Made by a program: the position numbers and the translations under genes. From NCBI GenBank assembly GCA_041670885.1, contig JBAXYJ010000039.1:1-16250 (forward strand): a DNA stretch of 16,250 nt, written 5' to 3'. This DNA is from JAJBWD01 sp041670885 (GTDB taxonomy: Bacteria > Bacillota > Clostridia > Clostridiales > Clostridiaceae). This document shows positions 1 through 6,631 of the stretch, piece after piece (the stretch's first letter is position 1; every line of letters begins with the position of its first letter). The notes under the pieces were generated by a model. That model was given only the letters and a program-made list of their open reading frames with translations, ran no database searches and was not told the DNA's origin.

Positions 1-2
1 AT

Positions 3-533
3 GAATATTTTACTGGCAGGTTACCAATTGTGAATGCAGGAAGAAGTTTAGATAAAATTATAAAGGCTATGGATGAAGCTTTAAAGAATGGAATTCCAAT
101 TATTTTAATTCAGCATACGGCATTGCAGAAAGATTCAAAAACTTTTGTTAAAGGAAGCAAAGAGTGGGAAATACATGATAAAGTTAAGAATAGAAGGCAT
201 AACTATGTTATTGAAAAAAATATGCCTGGCAGCTTTACAGGAACTTATTTAGAGGCTTTGCTTAGAAGGATTCATGTAGGTAAAGTTACAGTATGCGGAT
301 ATATGACTCAGATGTGCTGCGATACTACTGCCAGGCAGGCATTTCATTTAGGATTTTCTGTAGAATTTTTATCTGATGCAACTGGAACTCTTGATATTTC
401 AAATAGTGCAGGCTCTATAAAAGCGGATGAATTACAAAAGGCTGTTTTGATAACTCAGCAAATGAAATTCAGTAAAGTCTTGACTACAGATAAATGGATA
501 AACTGTATAAATAATTTGGGAAAAAATGCTTGA
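3..533 (+). CDS. Isochorismatase-family cysteine hydrolase (5' partial)
   Basis: The reading frame is open from the window edge. The segment before the GTG at position 30 reads EYFTGRLPIVNAGRS, the usual continuation of the N-terminal 'D-x-Q-N-x-Y' region of this family, so the GTG is not the start and the gene begins outside the window. Family members hydrolyse amides or vinyl ethers (nicotinamidase, isochorismatase and similar) with an Asp-Lys-Cys triad. The Lys is seen in VIEKNMPGSF and the nucleophilic Cys in GYMTQMCCDTTARQA, which matches the G-x-M-T-x-x-C-x-x-x-T-A pattern; the catalytic Asp should lie upstream of the window. The substrate cannot be told from the sequence. The C-terminus extends a little past the usual final helix. 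Family call is firm, specific function is not. Confidence 0.9.
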   Translation, partial: EYFTGRLPIVNAGRSLDKIIKAMDEALKNGIPIILIQHTALQKDSKTFVKGSKEWEIHDKVKNRRHNYVIEKNMPGSFTGTYLEALLRRIHVGKVTVCGYMTQMCCDTTARQAFHLGFSVEFLSDATGTLDISNSAGSIKADELQKAVLITQQMKFSKVLTTDKWINCINNLGKNA

Positions 534-616
534 TGCAAACAACATATTATGGTATAGTTTGTTGTAGAATGCCAGTAAGGTACAATAATTGAAAAATTTG
601 AAAGGAGGAAATTGTA

Positions 617-742
617 ATGAGGACACTTAGTATATGCAATTTGAAAAGTATAATATTTAAACAAAATAAGGATTTGTGCTGCAAAAACCAGATATTAAGT
701 GAAAATTATAATTTCTATCCTTATACTTTGATAGATTTATAA
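617..742 (+). CDS. Small ORF of unknown function, 41 aa
   Basis: An ATG at 617 follows AAAGGAGG at 601-608 with about 8 nt spacing, which is as good as any ribosome binding site in the window. The predicted peptide starts MRTLSICNLKSIIF and ends NFYPYTLIDL, with two adjacent Cys (CC) in the middle. I recognise no family and see no signal peptide. It lies 83 nt after the isochorismatase-like gene on the same strand and could be cotranscribed. It may be a real small protein or the retained start of a deleted gene. The case rests mainly on the ribosome binding site. Confidence 0.35.
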   Translation: MRTLSICNLKSIIFKQNKDLCCKNQILSENYNFYPYTLIDL

Positions 743-759
743 AATTTTCTTGTGAAATT

Positions 760-795
760 TTGACAGCACGATAATAAATCGACTGTCAGTATAAT
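760..795 (+). promoter_or_regulatory. TTGACA and TATAAT boxes around an imperfect palindrome
   Basis: TTGACA (760-765) and TATAAT (790-795) are both perfect consensus hexamers but are 24 nt apart, too far for a normal sigma-A promoter. Between them lies an inverted repeat: TGACAG-CA-CGAT, loop AATAA, ATCG-A-CTGTCA (761-788). It may be a promoter that needs a DNA-distorting activator, or a repressor site next to a promoter with a poor -35. It would serve the GNAT gene at 917. Confidence 0.35.
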
Positions 796-847
796 TTAAC
801 AAAAAGTTATTTGAGAGCTGATACGTATTGGCTCTTATTTTAGTGCG

Positions 848-905
848 CCCCTGGGGCGGGAAAAAATGGAATGGACTTTCACCCCTGGGGCGGGAAAAAG
901 TGGAA
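848..905 (+). repeat. GC-rich 24-nt repeat, two tandem copies (34-nt period)
   Basis: Copy 1 (848-871) and copy 2 (882-905) share CCCCTGGGGCGGGAAAAA followed by ATGGAA or GTGGAA. A third copy at 7276-7299 is identical to copy 1. Each begins with a CCCC-T-GGGG palindrome. The unit stands out sharply from the AT-rich surroundings. Copy 2 supplies part of the GGAAGG ribosome binding site of the GNAT gene at 917. Function unknown. Confidence 0.85.
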
Positions 906-916
906 GGATGATTAAG

Positions 917-1501
917 ATGATTAAGAGAATAGAGACAACAAACCAAAATGACACTTTTACAATAGAGTGTAAGGACATAATTTTAAGGGAGTTCCAGCTG
1001 GAGGATTTAGATGAATTATATAATCTTACGCTGCAGAAAGAGATAACAGATTTTCTGCCTGACTGGATTGCATCAAAAGAGCAGCGCAGGGAATGGCTTA
1101 TAAATTTTCATATGAAAAGCAACAGAGAATTTTTAAAGGCTGTTCCTGATATTAAGGACCAGTGGCTTAATTTAGGCATAATTTTAAAGAAAACCAATGA
1201 GTTTATTGGATGGTGCTGTACAGGCCCTAAGGAGGAACTTCCGGAACCTAACAGGGAAATAGCTTATGCAATTTCAAAATATCACAGGGAAAAAGGTTAT
1301 ACTACCCAGGCAGCACAAGGACTTATTAAATATTTATTTCAAGAAACAAATGCTGAAATGTTAAATGCCATAGCACTCACATATAATATACCTTCAAATA
1401 AAGTAATACAAAAATGCGGATTCAGCCTGGTTGGTAAAATTAACATTGATAATCAGGAGTTTTACCATTACAAGCTGCTCAAAAATATGCCCTTGGTGTA
1501 G
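917..1501 (+). CDS. GNAT family N-acetyltransferase (RimJ/RimL-like)
   Basis: The 194-aa product has the GNAT fold, which transfers an acetyl group from acetyl-CoA to an amine on a protein or small molecule. Visible features are the N-terminal strand and helix DIILREFQLEDLDELYNL and the acetyl-CoA binding motif A around residues 123-130 (HREKGYTT, pattern R-x-x-G-x-x), followed by the helix QAAQGLIKYLF. The late segment IPSNKVIQKCGFSLVGKI is the usual 'N-x-x-S-x-x-x-x-x-K-x-G-F' region. The frame is open further upstream to an ATG at 866, but that ATG lies inside the GC-rich repeat and has no ribosome binding site. ATG 917 has GGAAGG (902-907) at 9 nt; ATG 908 is the alternative but sits directly on the SD. 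Substrate unknown. Confidence 0.85.
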   Translation: MIKRIETTNQNDTFTIECKDIILREFQLEDLDELYNLTLQKEITDFLPDWIASKEQRREWLINFHMKSNREFLKAVPDIKDQWLNLGIILKKTNEFIGWCCTGPKEELPEPNREIAYAISKYHREKGYTTQAAQGLIKYLFQETNAEMLNAIALTYNIPSNKVIQKCGFSLVGKINIDNQEFYHYKLLKNMPLV

Positions 1502-1575
1502 AAAAAAGCAGCCAGGTAAGCGTGTCTGCAGAAGATAAATGATAGTTAAAAATATAAAAGTTGTAGGAGAAAAAA

Positions 1576-2124
1576 ATGGAATTATTTAGTCAAATTGAGA
1601 CAGAAAGATTAATAATAAGAAAGTTTAAGGCAGATGACTGGAAAGATATACATGAGTATTTATCTGTGGAGAAGGTTGTCCATTTTGAGCCTTATGAACC
1701 TTTTACAGTAGAAGAAAGTAAAGAAGAAGCTGTCTGCAGGTCCAAAAATGAAGAATTTATAGCAGTTTGTTTAAAAGAAACCGGAAAGGTCATAGGAAAT
1801 CTTTATTTTGGAAAGCAGGACTATGAAACTTACGAACTGGGGTATGTATTTAATTATAAATACTGGCATAAAGGTTATGCCTGTGAAAGTGCAAGAGCTC
1901 TTATGGATTATGCATTTAAAGAAGGAAAGGTAAGGAGGATTATTGCCTCTTGCAATCCGAAAAATGAAAATTCATGGCACCTTTTGGAAAGATTGAAAAT
2001 GAGAAGGGAAGGACATCTGCTTCAAAATATATATTTTAAAAAGGATGCTTATAATAACCCCATCTGGCAGGACACATATGAGTACGGAATTCTTGCCTCA
2101 GAGTGGGAGGACATTAAGCATTAG
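1576..2124 (+). CDS. GNAT family N-acetyltransferase (RimJ/RimL-like)
   Basis: The 182-aa product opens with ETERLIIRKFKADDWKDI, typical of the Acetyltransf_3 (RimJ/RimL) branch. The acetyl-CoA loop is around residues 97-104 (WHKGYACE), and the region NPKNENSWHLLERLKMRREGHL is the conserved C-terminal helix and strand. AGGAGA at 1565-1570 precedes the ATG. The gene follows the first GNAT gene on the same strand with a 74-nt gap, so cotranscription is likely, but the two proteins are clearly divergent and not a recent duplication. RimJ/RimL relatives acetylate N-terminal or small-molecule amines; the actual substrate cannot be read from the sequence. Confidence 0.9.
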   Translation: MELFSQIETERLIIRKFKADDWKDIHEYLSVEKVVHFEPYEPFTVEESKEEAVCRSKNEEFIAVCLKETGKVIGNLYFGKQDYETYELGYVFNYKYWHKGYACESARALMDYAFKEGKVRRIIASCNPKNENSWHLLERLKMRREGHLLQNIYFKKDAYNNPIWQDTYEYGILASEWEDIKH

Positions 2125-2158
2125 GGTTTGATTTTTTTAAAATGAAGGAGGTAAGCTT

Positions 2159-2349
2159 ATGAAAAAATTTGGATTGCAATATTTAGGAAAGACATTTAAC
2201 ATGCCATCATCTGATCAGTATAGTGAGATAAAAGATTAACTGCAGTAATAGGAAATGAAGGCACCAGACTGGTTTTCATGTATATTCATTTCTCATTTCC
2301 ATGTTATTGGATATTAGAGGGGAAAATTAATTCAGTACAGGGAGAGTAA
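2159..2349 (+). pseudogene. Possible remnant of a broken gene of unknown family
   Basis: ATG 2159 has a strong site, AAGGAGG at 2145-2151, and opens a 26-codon frame (MKKFGLQYLGKTFNMPSSD...) that ends at TAA 2237. A second frame, shifted by -1, is open from about 2236 to TAA 2347 and reads LTAVIGNEGTRLVFMYI and on, with protein-like composition. Read together with one frameshift, the two give about 64 residues. I do not recognise the family. It could equally be a real 26-aa peptide with unrelated downstream DNA. Confidence 0.3.
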
Positions 2350-2362
2350 AGGAGAATAGAAA

Positions 2363-3286
2363 ATGAAAAATAATATGTTAAATGATTTAATCCAATCAGT
2401 AAAAGAACAAAATCTGCATGTCCTTAATGTGGTAGTGAGAAAGGATGGCAGTTTAATTGCTAAGCATGATTTTGAAGAGGAAAAACCAAGACTTCTTTGG
2501 TCTGTTAGTAAGACATTCACATCCATGGGGATTGGTATTGCAGAAAGCGAAGGTTATTTTAAGGTAAGTGACAAGCTCCTTGATTATTTTGCAAAAGATG
2601 TTGCTGAAATTAATGATAATTTAAGGAAAATGACTATAAGGGATCTTCTTTGTATGGGCACTGGACATACATTATGCCCATTAGAAAAGGCAATGGAGGA
2701 AAACAGGTCCCTGGATGATATAGGCAGGCTTTTCTTTGAGGAACCGGTGATTTTTAAGCCAGGCACACATTTTGTATATAATAATGCTGCCACCTATATG
2801 CTATCGAAGCTTATCAGCAAAACAACCGGACATAGCCTGAGGGATTATTTGATGCCAAGGATTTTTGAGCCGCTGGGAATTTTAAGTCCTAAGTGGGAAT
2901 CCGATGTAAATGGCATATCCTTTGGATGTTCAGGGTTATATTTAACAGCAGAAGAACTATCCAAGTTTGGCCAGCTGCTGCTAAGCAAAGGAGTATGGAA
3001 TGGTAAACAGCTGATTCCTGCAGATTTCATTGAAAAGGCTTCAAAACCTCAAATTGATACGTCAAAATTCAATAAATATTTTGCCACAGCGGATCATAAA
3101 CAAGGATATGGATATCAGATGTGGATGAATTCCTATCCCGGGTCCTACAGAATGGACGGAATGTATGGACAGTATGTAGTAATCCTGCCGGATAAAAATT
3201 CAGTTGTTACCTATGTTTCAAATGAGCCCTCAAATATGAATGGGATTTTGGAATTAACCTGGAATACGCTGGTTGATAAGCTGTAA
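2363..3286 (+). CDS. Serine beta-lactamase-like hydrolase (class C / PBP-like fold)
   Basis: The 307-aa product belongs to the beta-lactamase superfamily that also holds esterases, D-aminopeptidases and 6-aminohexanoate-dimer hydrolase-like enzymes. The nucleophile motif S-x-x-K is S47-V-S-K50 (in LLWSVSKTFTSMG), and the second motif Y-x-N is Y139-N-N141 (in HFVYNNAATYML). The third motif (usually H/K-x-G) is not standard; DGMYGQYVVILP is the likely counterpart. The KPGTHFVYNN and SGLYLTAEELSKFGQLLL segments are typical of the family. There is no signal peptide, so it is probably cytoplasmic, and true beta-lactamase activity is unlikely. AAAGGAG (2348-2354) precedes the ATG at 8 nt. Substrate unknown. 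Confidence 0.88.
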   Translation: MKNNMLNDLIQSVKEQNLHVLNVVVRKDGSLIAKHDFEEEKPRLLWSVSKTFTSMGIGIAESEGYFKVSDKLLDYFAKDVAEINDNLRKMTIRDLLCMGTGHTLCPLEKAMEENRSLDDIGRLFFEEPVIFKPGTHFVYNNAATYMLSKLISKTTGHSLRDYLMPRIFEPLGILSPKWESDVNGISFGCSGLYLTAEELSKFGQLLLSKGVWNGKQLIPADFIEKASKPQIDTSKFNKYFATADHKQGYGYQMWMNSYPGSYRMDGMYGQYVVILPDKNSVVTYVSNEPSNMNGILELTWNTLVDKL

Positions 3287-3334
3287 ATTCGAGGCAATAA
3301 AGTGGCAAAGCCCTATTAAAAGAATTAAAAAACG

Positions 3335-3426
3335 GAAATTGCATAATTACATTTCACCTAATTTTAAGTTTGAAAAATAATGAATTTATGGCGTTTTTAA
3401 AGTTTTAAATTGAATTATGCAATTTC
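3335..3426. repeat. Inverted repeat pair, 14-bp arms, 92 bp overall
   Basis: GAAATTGCATAATT (3335-3348) is perfectly complementary to AATTATGCAATTTC (3413-3426), with 64 nt of AT-rich DNA between them. The element lies between the converging beta-lactamase-like and lipoprotein genes. On the minus strand the distal arm is followed by CGTTTTTT, so it could work as a loose terminator for the lipoprotein gene. A small MITE-like element is the alternative. I see no clear target-site duplication. Confidence 0.5.
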
Positions 3427-3457
3427 TAAATTTTATCATAAGTATAAGCCCCAAAAA

Positions 3458-3835
3458 TTAATCTACATATCCATATCCTATTAATTTATAGTTATGCATT
3501 CCAATATATACAATCATATTATTGGGCAGTGATTTACTTTTTGTTGGAAAATCAATTAGATATACTTCTTGACCAATATAAGATTTATCATTAATATTTC
3601 CCATGCCTTCTCTTAAAGTTATTTTAGAGCACTTACTATTCTGCCAAGTTCCTGCTATTCTCTCTTTATCTTCTACTGTCAGTTGATTGTATGCAATTTC
3701 TCTAATATCTTTTTCCTTTGTAGTTTTGCTGGCTGACTGATTTTTAGTTGTAGAATTCAATTTCGCCTGACTTGAACATGTAACAAACCCAACAAAAAGC
3801 ACTGATAAAGTAACAAGAAAAATTATTTTTTTCAT
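3458..3835 (-). CDS. Small putative lipoprotein, unknown function
   Basis: The 125-aa product has an N-terminal MKK and a hydrophobic stretch (IIFLVTLSVLFVGFVT) ending at C20, consistent with a lipoprotein signal peptide. The -1 residue is Thr rather than Gly or Ala, so the lipobox is imperfect. A low-complexity Ser/Thr/Lys linker (about residues 22-45) follows, as in many surface lipoproteins, then a compact domain (about 46-125) with IAGTWQNSK and IDFPTKSKSLPNNM that I cannot assign to a family. AGGGGG lies about 7 nt before the ATG. The gene is isolated and opposite to its neighbours. Its upstream region carries the same CGTCTAATA element found before the ECF sigma gene at 13762, so it may belong to that regulon (inference). 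Confidence 0.7.
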   Translation of the reverse strand: MKKIIFLVTLSVLFVGFVTCSSQAKLNSTTKNQSASKTTKEKDIREIAYNQLTVEDKERIAGTWQNSKCSKITLREGMGNINDKSYIGQEVYLIDFPTKSKSLPNNMIVYIGMHNYKLIGYGYVD

Positions 3836-3860
3836 TTCTTACCCCCTAAGGTCTACTGCC

Positions 3861-3892
3861 TATTAGACGATAGAATGTTCAAATTAGTTTAT
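3861..3892 (-). promoter_or_regulatory. Candidate ECF-type promoter of the lipoprotein gene
   Basis: On the minus strand CGTCTAATA occupies 3869-3861, with CGTC as the ECF-type -10 core. A candidate -35, ATAAAC (3892-3887), lies 17 nt upstream. The same nonamer lies upstream of the sigma gene. The distance from CGTC to the ATG is 34 nt. The -35 match is weak; the support is the shared -10. Confidence 0.45.
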
Positions 3893-4252
3893 AACTTATT
3901 CCCTTTAATCCTAAATTTTCTATTATGTAGAACTAAATATTATAAAAATGTGGACTGAAGAGTAATGAGTGTATCTATACTATAAACAGCATTAAAAGTA
4001 ATTCTGACAATGCTCAGGTGAACAATCGCCGAAATTTAGAAAACTTTTGATTTTGTATTTTGGAAACACCAAGTTTATTTTATGCACAAATTGAATTACA
4101 GTAAAAAATGAAAAAATTTAGAACCACCCCTAGAATTGAAACAAACACGTAAACTAGTTGCATAATGTAAATGATTTAATTTAAAACTATTTAAAATGTT
4201 ATAAATTGTGAATAATGAAAAATGAATATATTCAAAATTTAGAAAAATTCAA
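3893..4252. other. AT-rich intergenic region with no gene seen
   Basis: No convincing coding frame, RNA gene or transposon end is visible. A 14-codon frame starting near 4108 lacks a ribosome binding site. The stretch separates the divergent lipoprotein gene from the ABC operon and probably holds only regulatory DNA or decayed sequence. Confidence 0.5.
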
Positions 4253-4281
4253 TTGACTTGCATTCGTAATATTGATATGAT
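4253..4281 (+). promoter_or_regulatory. Sigma-A type promoter of the amino acid ABC operon
   Basis: TTGACT (4253-4258), 17-nt spacer, TATGAT (4276-4281). This places transcription start near 4288 and gives a leader of about 80 nt before the ATPase gene. I see no riboswitch or T-box in that leader. Confidence 0.7.
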
Positions 4282-4369
4282 ATAAATTGATAATTGAATT
4301 TTTTATTTGGAGAAAATTTATTTTGATAAAATATTTAAGTGAATATTTGTTGAAAGAAGGGGGACAACA

Positions 4370-5095
4370 ATGATCAAGCTAGAGAATGTAAACAAGCATT
4401 TTGGCAAATTACATGTATTAAAAGATATAAATTTATCAGTTGAAACAGGGGAAAAGTTAGTAGTTATTGGACCAAGCGGATCAGGCAAAAGCACTCTCAT
4501 AAGATGCATGAACTTTCTTGAAAAGCCTTCTTCAGGAAAAATAACAGTAGAGGGAGTTGAAATCACTGCACCTAAGGCTCCTGTAATCAAAGTTAGAGAA
4601 CAGGTAGCAATGGTATTTCAGGGATTTAATCTATATCCTCATAAGACTGTCCTTGAGAATTTAACCCTGGCACCAATAAAGATTCAAAAAATATCTAAAG
4701 AACAGGCTGAAAAGACAGGACTAGAATATTTAGACCGGGTTGGATTAAAGCATAAAGCTGATGCCTATCCGTCTCAATTATCCGGCGGCCAGCAGCAAAG
4801 AGTTGCTATTGCAAGAGCACTTAACATGCACCCTAAGGTAATTTTATTTGATGAACCTACATCAGCTCTTGATCCTGAAATGATTCAGGAGGTTTTAGAT
4901 GTTATGGTTAACCTTTCCCATGAGAATATTACTATGGTGGTAGTTACCCATGAAATGGGTTTTGCAAGACAAGTAGCTGACAGAGTTATCTTTATGGACG
5001 AAGGAGAAATTATAGAAGAAGGAAGTCCGGAACATTTTTTCAAAAATCCAATTAATGATAGAACAAAAACATTTTTAAGTAAAATATTAAGATAA
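4370..5095 (+). CDS. Polar amino acid ABC transporter ATP-binding protein (GlnQ-like)
   Basis: The 241-aa ATPase powers import of a polar amino acid through the permease pair encoded downstream. All motifs are intact: Walker A GPSGSGKST at residues 34-42, Q-loop Q84 in MVFQGFNLYPHKT, signature LSGGQ at 137-141, Walker B VILFDEPTSALD at 157-168 and the H-loop histidine H194 in VVTHEMGFA. Length and the NLYPHKTVLENL segment are typical of the GlnQ/HisP branch (PAAT family). GAAGGGGG precedes the ATG. It is the first gene of a four-gene operon in the order ATPase, binding protein, permease, permease. Glutamine is a common substrate for the closest families, but the sequence alone does not fix it; cystine or glutamate/aspartate are alternatives. 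Confidence 0.95.
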   Translation: MIKLENVNKHFGKLHVLKDINLSVETGEKLVVIGPSGSGKSTLIRCMNFLEKPSSGKITVEGVEITAPKAPVIKVREQVAMVFQGFNLYPHKTVLENLTLAPIKIQKISKEQAEKTGLEYLDRVGLKHKADAYPSQLSGGQQQRVAIARALNMHPKVILFDEPTSALDPEMIQEVLDVMVNLSHENITMVVVTHEMGFARQVADRVIFMDEGEIIEEGSPEHFFKNPINDRTKTFLSKILR

Positions 5096-5111
5096 ATAGG
5101 GGGAATTAATT

Positions 5112-5909
5112 ATGAAAAAACTTATCACAATTTCAGCACTTATACTAACATTGGTACTTACCCTTACATTAGCTGGCTGTTCATCAAAAACCAGCAGTGC
5201 ATCAGATGAAATCCAAAAAATAAAGGACAGGGGAACTTTAAAGGTTGGGGTTAAAGTTGATGTTCCTAAATTTGGCTACAAGGATCCTGCCACAGGTAAA
5301 ATATCTGGATTTGAAATTGATATTGCTAAGGCAATAGCAAAGAAAATCTTAGGAGATGAAAACAAGGTTGAGTTCCAGGCAGTAACTGCTAAAACAAGAG
5401 GACCACTTCTTGACAGCGGCGAAATTGATATGGTAGCTGCTACTTTTACAATTACTGAAGAGAGAAAGAAAAGCTATAACTTCTCAGATTCGTATTTTAC
5501 TGATGGAGTAGGATTACTGGTAAAGAAAGCTTCAGGATTTAAAAGCTTCAAAGATTTAGATGGAAAAACCATAGGTGTTGCCCAGAGTGCTACAACAAAG
5601 AAAGCTCTTCAGGCAGAAGCAGACAAACAAGGATTAAAGATTAAATTTTCTGAGTTTGCCAGCTACCCTGAAATAAAAACAGCATTAACATCCGGAAGAG
5701 TGGACTGTTTCTCAGTTGATGGTGCTATTCTTGCAGGATATTTAGATGACAATACAACTATATTATCCGATAAATTCAGCCCTCAGGAATATGGAATAGC
5801 TTCAAAGAAAACAAATACTGCATTGGCAAAAGCAATAAATGATACCATTACAGAACTTAGAAATTCAGGAGATTTACAGAAATTAGTGGAGAAATGGGGT
5901 CTTAAATAA
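5112..5909 (+). CDS. Amino acid ABC transporter substrate-binding lipoprotein
   Basis: The 265-aa product begins with a lipoprotein signal peptide, with lipobox LAGC and acylated C23, so it should be tethered to the outer face of the membrane. The SBP_bac_3 domain follows: IKDRGTLKVGVKVDVPKFG at the start, FEIDIAKAIAKKILG, then TAKTRGPLLDSGEIDMVAAT and FTITEERKKSYNFSDSY, the binding-site segments of PEB1/GlnH-like proteins. The Arg in KTRGPLL and the Asp in the last domain (SGRVDCFSVDG) are probable ligand contacts by family analogy. The gene starts 16 nt after the ATPase stop with a GGGGG site, and its stop overlaps the next start by one base. Confidence 0.95.
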   Translation: MKKLITISALILTLVLTLTLAGCSSKTSSASDEIQKIKDRGTLKVGVKVDVPKFGYKDPATGKISGFEIDIAKAIAKKILGDENKVEFQAVTAKTRGPLLDSGEIDMVAATFTITEERKKSYNFSDSYFTDGVGLLVKKASGFKSFKDLDGKTIGVAQSATTKKALQAEADKQGLKIKFSEFASYPEIKTALTSGRVDCFSVDGAILAGYLDDNTTILSDKFSPQEYGIASKKTNTALAKAINDTITELRNSGDLQKLVEKWGLK

Positions 5910-6631
5910 TGAATGGTCCTTTTGCATTATTTAAGTGGCAGGCTCTATTTACTGATTGGACCGTATTTGCAAAAGGTTTCTTAACTACACTTTTGGTATC
6001 AGTAATAGCACTGCTACTGGCTTTAGTATTAGGAATATTATTTGGTATATTTTCAACTTCCAAGATTAAGGTTTTGGAGGCTGTCAGCAGAGTATATGTG
6101 GAATTCATACAAAATACTCCGCTGCTCATTCAGGTATTCTTCCTGTACAACGGACTTCCACATCTGGGAGTAGTACTTCCTGTAATGCTAATAGGTATTT
6201 TGGCTCTTGGAATATACCATGGAGCATATATAGCAGAGGTAGTAAGAGCAGGAATAAATTCTATAAATAAAGGGCAGCTTGAGGCTGCTCTTTCCCAAGG
6301 CTTCACATATTGGGAAGCTATGAGATATATCGTAATACCACAAGCTGTAAAGATAGTACTTCCACCAATGACAAATCAGGCTGTAAATCTGATAAAGAAT
6401 ACTTCAGTACTGTCAATTATAGCCGGAGGAGATCTGATGTATCAGACAGATTCCTGGTCCAGCGCAAATCTTTATTATGGACCCGCCTATGTTGTAACAG
6501 GACTGCTTTATTTGGCTCTTTGCCTGCCTCTTGCAACTGCAGCCAGAAATTTCGAAAGAAAGGCAAGCCAGGTTCCTGAAAGCGACAGTGAAGACAAAAA
6601 ATTGACATATGAGGAGGACGCTATAGCATGA
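5909..6631 (+). CDS. Amino acid ABC transporter permease (first subunit)
   Basis: This 240-aa membrane protein has the HEQRo/BPD_transp_1 architecture. Hydrophobic segments are GFLTTLLVSVIALLLALVLG, the region around ETVLLIQVFFLYNGLP-like VFFLYNGLPHLGVVLP, and the C-terminal VVTGLLYLALCLPLA. The EAA-type loop that contacts the ATPase is GQLEAALSQGFTYWEAMRYI with VIPQAVKIVLPPM after it. A hydrophilic C-terminal tail (ERKASQVPESDSEDKKLTYEE) is longer than usual. The start ATG overlaps the binding-protein stop by one base and the stop overlaps the next ATG (ATGA), so the three genes are translationally coupled. It should form a heterodimer with the next permease. Confidence 0.93.
   Translation: MNGPFALFKWQALFTDWTVFAKGFLTTLLVSVIALLLALVLGILFGIFSTSKIKVLEAVSRVYVEFIQNTPLLIQVFFLYNGLPHLGVVLPVMLIGILALGIYHGAYIAEVVRAGINSINKGQLEAALSQGFTYWEAMRYIVIPQAVKIVLPPMTNQAVNLIKNTSVLSIIAGGDLMYQTDSWSSANLYYGPAYVVTGLLYLALCLPLATAARNFERKASQVPESDSEDKKLTYEEDAIA

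Noticed and set aside
848..905. CRISPR array from the tandem repeat
   Set aside because: Only two units with a 10-nt gap; no spacers of normal length and no cas genes.
866..916. Upstream extension of the first GNAT gene to ATG 866
   Set aside because: The ATG lies in the GC-rich repeat without a ribosome binding site; ATG 917 has GGAAGG at good spacing and begins where the family usually does.
4108..4152. 14-codon frame MKKFRTTPRIETNT
   Set aside because: No ribosome binding site and no relation to neighbours; short frames of this kind are expected by chance.
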